From: Nitrososphaerota archaeon
GTDB taxonomy: Archaea; Thermoproteota; Nitrososphaeria; Nitrososphaerales; Gagatemarchaeaceae
DNA: 64,000 bases
Assembly (NCBI GenBank): GCA_016200045.1
Contig: JACQFN010000002.1
Coordinates: 124,001-188,000 of the forward strand
Direction: 5' to 3'
Under the pieces are notes generated by a model. It was not told the origin of the DNA. It made no database searches and saw only the letters and a program-made list of their open reading frames with translations. A program made the translations under genes and the position numbers. Shown one piece after another: positions 58,598-64,000 of this stretch (within the stretch, counting starts at the first letter, position 1; the number at the start of each line of letters is the position of its first letter).

Positions 58598-60391
58598 TTG
58601 AAACTGGTGGTGTGGAGAGGAGCGAAAGTAGCAGCTCTTATTCTGGTCTTGATTTCAGCAATCACGGTCGTTCAAGGTGTGGAACCTGATCTTCTCACCG
58701 TGGGATGTGGCTCGCTAGTCACTTCCTCGACGCAACTGCTTTCTGATTTGGGCTCGTGCCCAGGAGATGGTCTGGTCATTGGTGCAAGTGGGATTGTACT
58801 TGATTGCAAGGGGCACACGATTTCCGGCGACGGTTCAGGGATTGGGGTAGTCTTGGCCAACGTCACACGTGTTCAGGTGAAGAATTGTAACGTGACCGGA
58901 TTCTTCGAAGGGGTTGGTCTCTCGAGCTCGGAGAAGAACGTGCTTTCCAACAACACGTCGAAGGCCAATTACTACGGATACCACCTCCGAGACGCCGCCC
59001 GGAACACTATCAGTGGGAATACTGCTCGCCTCAACTGGCAAGGATTCTATCTCGTGAATTCCACTTCCAACGTGCTGTTGTGGAACTCCGCCACGAAGAG
59101 CAGCCATGATGGGTTCGTGGTTGCGAACTCCAGCCACAACACTCTGATCAGGAACGTGGCCACCGGCGCCGGTAACTATTTCGGATTTGGCATCTACGAT
59201 TCATCCGGCAACGCGCTAAACGGGAATGGCGCCGCAAACAATTGGGTAGGTTTTGTCCTCGACAATGCATCAGACAACTCTCTGACAGGAAACCTGGCAT
59301 CCGGGAACAGTTACGACGGTTTCGAGCTTGACCATTCATCGGGGAACAAGGTTTCTCAGAATAGTGCCTTCAGGAATGGTTACGGGTTCTACATCTATCG
59401 CTCCCCCGGAAACAACTTCACAGGGAACAAGGCAAACAGGAACACTAACGACGGCTACTTCGTTTCAAGCTCGTCTTCAAGCGTACTCATGGGCAACACC
59501 GTGAGCTCTAATATCCATGATGGGATCAACATCATAAACTCATCTGGCAACGAATTGACCGCGAACGTCGCAAGCGACAACGGCTTTGGCATTGTGTTGT
59601 CGGGTTCCTCAAGGAACACGCTTACTCGAAATGAGGCGAACAACAACACCCGGTACGGCTTCGACCTGGGAAGGTCTTCGGGGAACCATTTGACAGACAA
59701 CGTAGCCCTGAACAATTCGCAACATGGCTTCATCATTGAGAGTTCCTCTTTCAACCAACTGACAGGCAATACCGCGAGCAATAATACCTACGACGGGTTC
59801 TTGGTCACTAACGCGGCCAATCACAACACACTGAGTGAGAATAGGGCGGAAATGAACGGGGAGGGTTTTGTCGAGATAGGGTCATATGCCAACACCTTCT
59901 CGAGGAATCTCGCGAAAATGAACTACGACGGCTTCTTCATCATCGGATCCTTCCTCAACGTCTTGACTGACAACTCGGCAGTAGACGGCACAGGGTATGA
60001 TGGATTCCACCTGGTCGACTCTCTAAGCAACATCCTCAACGGAAACTCGGCACACAACAACAGGTTCGGATTCTCGGTAACGTCCTCCTCGGCTAACAAC
60101 AGGCTCACCGGAAACTTTGCAGACCAGAACAAGGTCGGCTTTTACATAGTTTCCTCCTCCAGGAATCTGATAGTCAACAACACGGTGAGCGCGAGCATGA
60201 GTCACGGGTTCCTTGTCGTGACCGGCGTCAGGAACGCGCTCACGATGAACTCGGCAATTGGGAACTCCGGCTACGGGTACTATGACTTGTCCAGAGGAGC
60301 CGGAACTTTGGGGACGGCGAACTCATATCTTGATGACACGTGCGCCGGGAACATCTCCGGGTGCGCTAATCCCGCTGGCCTGGGCGACTAG
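58598..60391 (+). CDS. Secreted right-handed parallel beta-helix protein (NosD/PbH1 repeats)
   Basis: About 597 residues. The signal peptide is VAALILVLISAITVVQG, and the mature protein is a long run of about 20-23-residue PbH1 repeats (SNNTSKANYYGYHLRDAARN, LTGNTASNNTYDGFLVTNAA) that stack into a beta helix. The start of the helix has VLDCKGHTISGDGSGIG, typical of NosD-like domains. No catalytic residues of pectate lyases were pinned down. No membrane anchor is seen at the C-terminus. It may bind or process polysaccharide; context of glycan genes supports that weakly. Confidence 0.85.
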   Translation: MKLVVWRGAKVAALILVLISAITVVQGVEPDLLTVGCGSLVTSSTQLLSDLGSCPGDGLVIGASGIVLDCKGHTISGDGSGIGVVLANVTRVQVKNCNVTGFFEGVGLSSSEKNVLSNNTSKANYYGYHLRDAARNTISGNTARLNWQGFYLVNSTSNVLLWNSATKSSHDGFVVANSSHNTLIRNVATGAGNYFGFGIYDSSGNALNGNGAANNWVGFVLDNASDNSLTGNLASGNSYDGFELDHSSGNKVSQNSAFRNGYGFYIYRSPGNNFTGNKANRNTNDGYFVSSSSSSVLMGNTVSSNIHDGINIINSSGNELTANVASDNGFGIVLSGSSRNTLTRNEANNNTRYGFDLGRSSGNHLTDNVALNNSQHGFIIESSSFNQLTGNTASNNTYDGFLVTNAANHNTLSENRAEMNGEGFVEIGSYANTFSRNLAKMNYDGFFIIGSFLNVLTDNSAVDGTGYDGFHLVDSLSNILNGNSAHNNRFGFSVTSSSANNRLTGNFADQNKVGFYIVSSSRNLIVNNTVSASMSHGFLVVTGVRNALTMNSAIGNSGYGYYDLSRGAGTLGTANSYLDDTCAGNISGCANPAGLGD

Positions 60392-60445
60392 TCCAGATGC
60401 AGATGCAGCAGTAAGCAAACCCCTGCTCCGAATGCCCATTTTGGT

Positions 60446-61567
60446 TCAGGCGCTGCTGAGCAGGCGTCGGTAGTTCTCTCGAACTCGGGATTCCACAGTC
60501 GACCAGTTGTACTTCTCTTCGAAGGCCACTTCTCCGGTTTTTCTGAGCTCCTCCTTGAGTCTGGCGTTGCTTTCGAGCCTCAAGATGGCCTCGGTTATGG
60601 ACGCGCCGCTCCCTGGCTCGACAATCAAGCCGAATCCTTCGGCTCTTGCCAACTTTGCCATTGCAGTTCCATCGTACACAATAGGGATTGCTCCGAACTT
60701 GAGAGACTCGAACAGCTTGTTTGGCATGGCGACCAAGTGAAGAAGGTGGTCTGGCCTGTAAAGAATTGCCACATAATCAGCCGTAGTCAAGACCTGTTCT
60801 ATCTTTGTTTGAGGGATCCATCCGAGATACTCTACCCTTGGATTCCTTTCTGAGGCCGATTCGACCTGGCGCTTGAGGGGCCCGTCGCCCGCAAAAATGA
60901 CCCTCGAAGAGGGGGCCTCTTCAACCACCTGTAACAGTTCTGGGACCCCTCTGTCACCTTCCAGTCCTCCGTAGTAGAAGACAGTGAAGTTCCCGTGCCT
61001 ATCGGGTCGGTTCGGAGTTCCCGCCCCTGACTTTAGCGGGAAGTTGGGCACGTCGATCACCCTGCCTCGGTGGAACAGAGACGGATAGGGGGTGAATACG
61101 GCGTCGGCCATGGTATACATCATTCGGTGGAGCGTTGCAATGGCAACCCTTACCGGCGCCGCGACCATGTCTCCTACCATGCTCGGATAGTATTCGTGGG
61201 CGTCGAAGACAACAGGGCATCGTTTGAACACCTTCATCAGCAGGCCGACAGGAAGAGTGTCGAAGTCATGACAGTGAATGACCCTGACACGCCTTCTGAG
61301 AATGATCCTGGCACAGGCCAGCCAAAACAACGGCAGGGACGTGATGAAATCGCTGACGCTGCCATATCGGCTCGCTACTCTGATTCGTCTTATCATGATA
61401 CCCTCAGAGACCTGGCTCTCCGGATAGCCTCTGCCTCGGTCCCAGGCGAGGACTTCGACTGGCATTCCTCCTTCAACCAACGCCAGCGCCTCTCGTCGCA
61501 CGCGAGGATCGGGTTTGTACGGGTTGGAAACTAGCATGACAATTTCAGGTCGGGGCGAGCTCTTCAT
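60446..61567 (-). CDS. Glycosyltransferase family 4 (GT-B)
   Basis: A 373-residue protein. The N-terminal half begins VMLVSNPYKPDPRVRREALA, a common start of GT4 enzymes. The C-terminal half has FYYGGLEGDRGVPELLQVVE, VIFAGDGPLKRQVESA and PNKLFESLKFGAIPIVYDGT (nucleotide-sugar E-x7-E region). It would transfer a sugar from a nucleotide donor at the cytoplasmic side. ATG 61567 is the start. It is 58 bases downstream of the large membrane protein gene on the same strand. Confidence 0.93.
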   Translation of the reverse strand: MKSSPRPEIVMLVSNPYKPDPRVRREALALVEGGMPVEVLAWDRGRGYPESQVSEGIMIRRIRVASRYGSVSDFITSLPLFWLACARIILRRRVRVIHCHDFDTLPVGLLMKVFKRCPVVFDAHEYYPSMVGDMVAAPVRVAIATLHRMMYTMADAVFTPYPSLFHRGRVIDVPNFPLKSGAGTPNRPDRHGNFTVFYYGGLEGDRGVPELLQVVEEAPSSRVIFAGDGPLKRQVESASERNPRVEYLGWIPQTKIEQVLTTADYVAILYRPDHLLHLVAMPNKLFESLKFGAIPIVYDGTAMAKLARAEGFGLIVEPGSGASITEAILRLESNARLKEELRKTGEVAFEEKYNWSTVESRVRENYRRLLSSA

Positions 61568-61624
61568 CTTTGGCCAACATCGCGCATGAGGCCCAGGTAA
61601 GTCGTCTGCTGGGCGCGTTTCGCT

Positions 61625-63808
61625 CTAATAGATCGGCCTATAGACATCTACCAACGGACTCCTCATTACGTAGACGGTTGCTTGGGCAAGGTAGCTGTAG
61701 TTCCCCGACGCATAAGAGTCGGTGAAGGTATACTGAGGGTTCTTGAAGATTACGAGGTACTTGTAGGACGAGCCGAGGCTCCATTGAATGAGTTCTGGCT
61801 GAGTTGGCGGGGCAAGTTCGACTTTGACTGAACCCTCGTGGATGAGACCGAGCAGGGAGTCGTTTGCCAACCTGATCACTGTCTGGTTCCCGTTTGTGGC
61901 TATGATGTCCCCATCTCTGATGCTCGAATTGAGCCAAGCCTGGAAAGGGCCAAACGAGCTCTCTGCGAACACGGGGCTTGTTGCCACCAGGGACGTCGTC
62001 TGTGAAAGAGCCAAGATAGCGATGAATCCTACGGCGACCAGCTCAGCACTTCGATAGGGGCGAGCTAGTCGGGGCCGTTCAATTATCATCTTTTGGATTC
62101 TGGTACTTTGAACGGTCTTCCAGAGAAGCAGCTCCAGTCCCACTGTGAGGCCGACGGTGTAGACAGACAGATGGGTGATGTTGGCGCCAGGCTGGGTCCC
62201 GACGGTAATCCCCCCGTGGCCAATCATCGTCTGCTCGATGAGATAGGCGGCGACTGGCACCAAAAGACATACTGAAAGCCAGATGGCGGTCCTGCGGCCC
62301 ATAATGGAGTACAGTCCGACGGCAGCCAAACAGACGACAAAGGGATAGATGAAGACCGCGTTTCTTGGAATGTATGGCACGTAGAGCAGAAGGGAGGATA
62401 ACAGGCTTCCCACGAGAATGATCAGAAGAGACATGACCAGGTTGAACTTCCCCGTCCCCTCACTTTTCCTGACAGTTGCTACGATGCCGGCGAGCAAGAG
62501 GAAGACGATAGGGTAGGTCAGAAGGTACGGCGAAATCAGCGCCACGTACAGGCCCTGGGCCACCCTAAGGGGTGTGAGGTCGTATATCGAAACTTGGGCG
62601 GTAAATGCAGAGCTGGGGTGGAAGAGCGTGAAGATCCTTTCGAAGAAGCTGACGGGCAATATCGGCTGAAGCAGGTTGTGGACCGCCCTGTCGGGGAGGA
62701 CGTAGGTTGAGAGGTTGTACATCAGGTCTATTCCCAGGTAGGCTAGGGGGAGGGAAACCACCAGCAAGAAGACTTGTTTCCGCCATCTCACCTCCGACCT
62801 CCATACGGCATAGCCGAACCCCAGGTAGGCGATCGCGAGGACTATCAGATTCCCTGGCTTGGTCAGGAAGGCCAGGAGAAAGCTGACAGCTGCCAGGGCC
62901 AGCCAGGGAGTCGCAATACGGACGGGTTCTTCCTTCCCGAAGCGCACTGATTTGACGAAGAATAGGTAGCCGAGAAAACAGAAAGTGGCAAAGGCGAAGT
63001 CAAGAAGAATCATGGTCCCCCAGACGAACAGAATTGGGACTGAGAAAGCCATTGCGGCCGCTGCGATGCCGGCGCCTTCCGATGTTAGCAGTGATGTGAG
63101 CTTGAACGCGGCAAGCATCATGATTGCGACGAAGAGGATTTCGATAACCCTGCTCGTAAGCATAGGAGCGGAGGATGCTGCCAAGAAAGACGCAATGGTG
63201 ACTGACCATACGGGCCTAGATACAACGAAGTTCAATACTCCCACTTTGCTTGTTGTAACGAAAGTGAAAGAAGAGAAGAGGTTCAGCGACCTAGCGTCCA
63301 GGAGATACTTCAGTTCGTCGGGGGTGGGGGTGTACGGGGAGTTGATCGCCACGAGGGCCACCCCACCGAATGCCAACACCGAAAGGGACGACACAACAGC
63401 CTCGGTTTTCGTGAATCTGATGGATGCGCCTTCCCAGCCAGACCTCCTACCCCTGAAGAGCGAAAGCAGGAGGAATCCAAGAATCCAGGCGGCAACGACC
63501 CAAACGAAGAGTTGCAAGGGTAGTCGGAGAATCCAGAATCCAGTCCTGAGACCGAACGTGAGCAAAACACTCAGAATGAAGGACTTCAGAAGGAATTCGA
63601 CTAGCCCATCAACGTCCTTCCTGACTCCGAGGAGGAGGGCGCCGCCAGGCAGGACGAGCAGGTACCACGGCGCTACCAGAACCTTGGTCTCAACGGGGCC
63701 CCCCCATAGGGAAGCGATAGAGGCGATCGCAACCGCGGAGAAGAGCACGACAAATCTCTCCTTGGCCACCAGCATTGAACGATAGGTCGGTGGAGTGGCC
63801 GAAGCCAT
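61625..63808 (-). CDS. Polytopic membrane glycosyltransferase, PMT/GT39-like
   Basis: A 727-residue protein with 12-14 membrane segments. The first large outer loop contains AINSPYTPTPDELKYLLDAR with acidic residues in the position where PMT/ArnT enzymes have their catalytic Asp/Glu. A C-terminal soluble domain of about 130 residues (SSFGPFQAWLNSSIRDGDII and on) faces outside. Such enzymes use dolichyl-phosphate sugars, as could be supplied by the 52297-53253 enzyme. ATG 63808 has a TATA-like CTTAAATG (minus) at 63839-63846. Confidence 0.8.
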   Translation of the reverse strand: MASATPPTYRSMLVAKERFVVLFSAVAIASIASLWGGPVETKVLVAPWYLLVLPGGALLLGVRKDVDGLVEFLLKSFILSVLLTFGLRTGFWILRLPLQLFVWVVAAWILGFLLLSLFRGRRSGWEGASIRFTKTEAVVSSLSVLAFGGVALVAINSPYTPTPDELKYLLDARSLNLFSSFTFVTTSKVGVLNFVVSRPVWSVTIASFLAASSAPMLTSRVIEILFVAIMMLAAFKLTSLLTSEGAGIAAAAMAFSVPILFVWGTMILLDFAFATFCFLGYLFFVKSVRFGKEEPVRIATPWLALAAVSFLLAFLTKPGNLIVLAIAYLGFGYAVWRSEVRWRKQVFLLVVSLPLAYLGIDLMYNLSTYVLPDRAVHNLLQPILPVSFFERIFTLFHPSSAFTAQVSIYDLTPLRVAQGLYVALISPYLLTYPIVFLLLAGIVATVRKSEGTGKFNLVMSLLIILVGSLLSSLLLYVPYIPRNAVFIYPFVVCLAAVGLYSIMGRRTAIWLSVCLLVPVAAYLIEQTMIGHGGITVGTQPGANITHLSVYTVGLTVGLELLLWKTVQSTRIQKMIIERPRLARPYRSAELVAVGFIAILALSQTTSLVATSPVFAESSFGPFQAWLNSSIRDGDIIATNGNQTVIRLANDSLLGLIHEGSVKVELAPPTQPELIQWSLGSSYKYLVIFKNPQYTFTDSYASGNYSYLAQATVYVMRSPLVDVYRPIY

Positions 63809-63915
63809 TGAAAGAACTTGGCGCGAGGATGAGACACGACATTTAAGAATTTTAGCCGGTTGAGACGAGCAGGCAAGCTCCTATTCCCAGAAACGACCCC
63901 GCCAGCGACCGCATC

Positions 63916-64000
63916 CTAGGATCTCAGAATTCCGTCTAGAATCATCCTGCTGGGCTTTTCTCGTCCCGGCCAAAACGGGTTCGGAGAGTGGGCAATGCTT
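63916..64000 (-). other. Window end: short open frame, possible C-terminus of a gene running off the edge
   Basis: A minus-strand frame encodes AHSPNPFWPGREKPSRMIL and stops at 63916-63918. With only about 28 codons visible it may or may not be a real gene end. I see no other feature between 63809 and the window end apart from the promoter of the membrane protein gene. Confidence 0.2.

Overview
The window is archaeal. It carries TFB and a TFE-beta/RPC34-like factor, GatDE, Nop5/fibrillarin, Gar1, SRP19, ribosomal proteins S8e and S30e, archaeal pantoate kinase, an archaeosortase and many TATA boxes about 25-33 nt upstream of start codons. S30e together with the TFE-beta type factor points to the TACK side. 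A Nitrososphaerota (Thaumarchaeota)-like lineage fits best; no ammonia-oxidation genes are present and the peptide uptake system suggests a heterotroph. This placement is inference from gene content only. The DNA is GC-rich, and GTG and TTG starts are common.

Layout. 1-2.3 kb: three small winged-helix proteins with a shared N-terminal module, then an Lrp-type regulator divergent from glnA (2.4-3.8 kb). 4-6 kb: a small zinc protein, a helical protein and a surface protein. 6-9.3 kb: gatD-gatE. 9.4-13.4 kb: a zinc-ribbon membrane protein, an unknown protein and an ABC-2 export operon. 13.4-30.6 kb is the information-processing core: elp3, rps30e, a nuclease gene, nop5-flpA, rnhB, a THEP1-type NTPase, trm1, rlmE, TFE-beta, tfb, gar1, srp19, rps8e, scpB-scpA-smc, a damaged M24 peptidase, pantoate kinase and a membrane transporter-like gene. 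30.8-35.5 kb: a minus-strand surface-protein block with an archaeosortase and a PEF-CTERM-like beta-propeller substrate. 35.7-45.5 kb: a Dpp/Opp-type transporter with unusual subunits and a large solute-binding protein. 45.7-50.2 kb: secreted or anchored surface proteins. 50.3-63.8 kb: a glycan/exopolysaccharide region with membrane and soluble glycosyltransferases, epimerase, Gfo/Idh oxidoreductase, a broken left-handed beta-helix acyltransferase, an SDR and a NosD-like beta-helix protein.

Most striking observation: the ribosomal protein S30e gene (15042-15240, minus) is split by a 31-nt insertion. Excision at the two bulges of a bulge-helix-bulge-like fold restores the family N-terminus (MPTHGSLTKAGKVRSQTPK) and the frame through to the stop. 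This looks like a very small archaeal pre-mRNA intron in a ribosomal protein gene. Other notable signals are three genes whose only plausible starts are CTG (or ATT), three TATA boxes that appear to serve divergent genes, a Nop5 without its fibrillarin-binding N-terminal domain, a DppC-like permease with a large extracytoplasmic insertion and a DppF-like ATPase with membrane segments. No rRNA, tRNA, CRISPR array or insertion sequence was found, and no stretch longer than about 300 bases lacks a gene.
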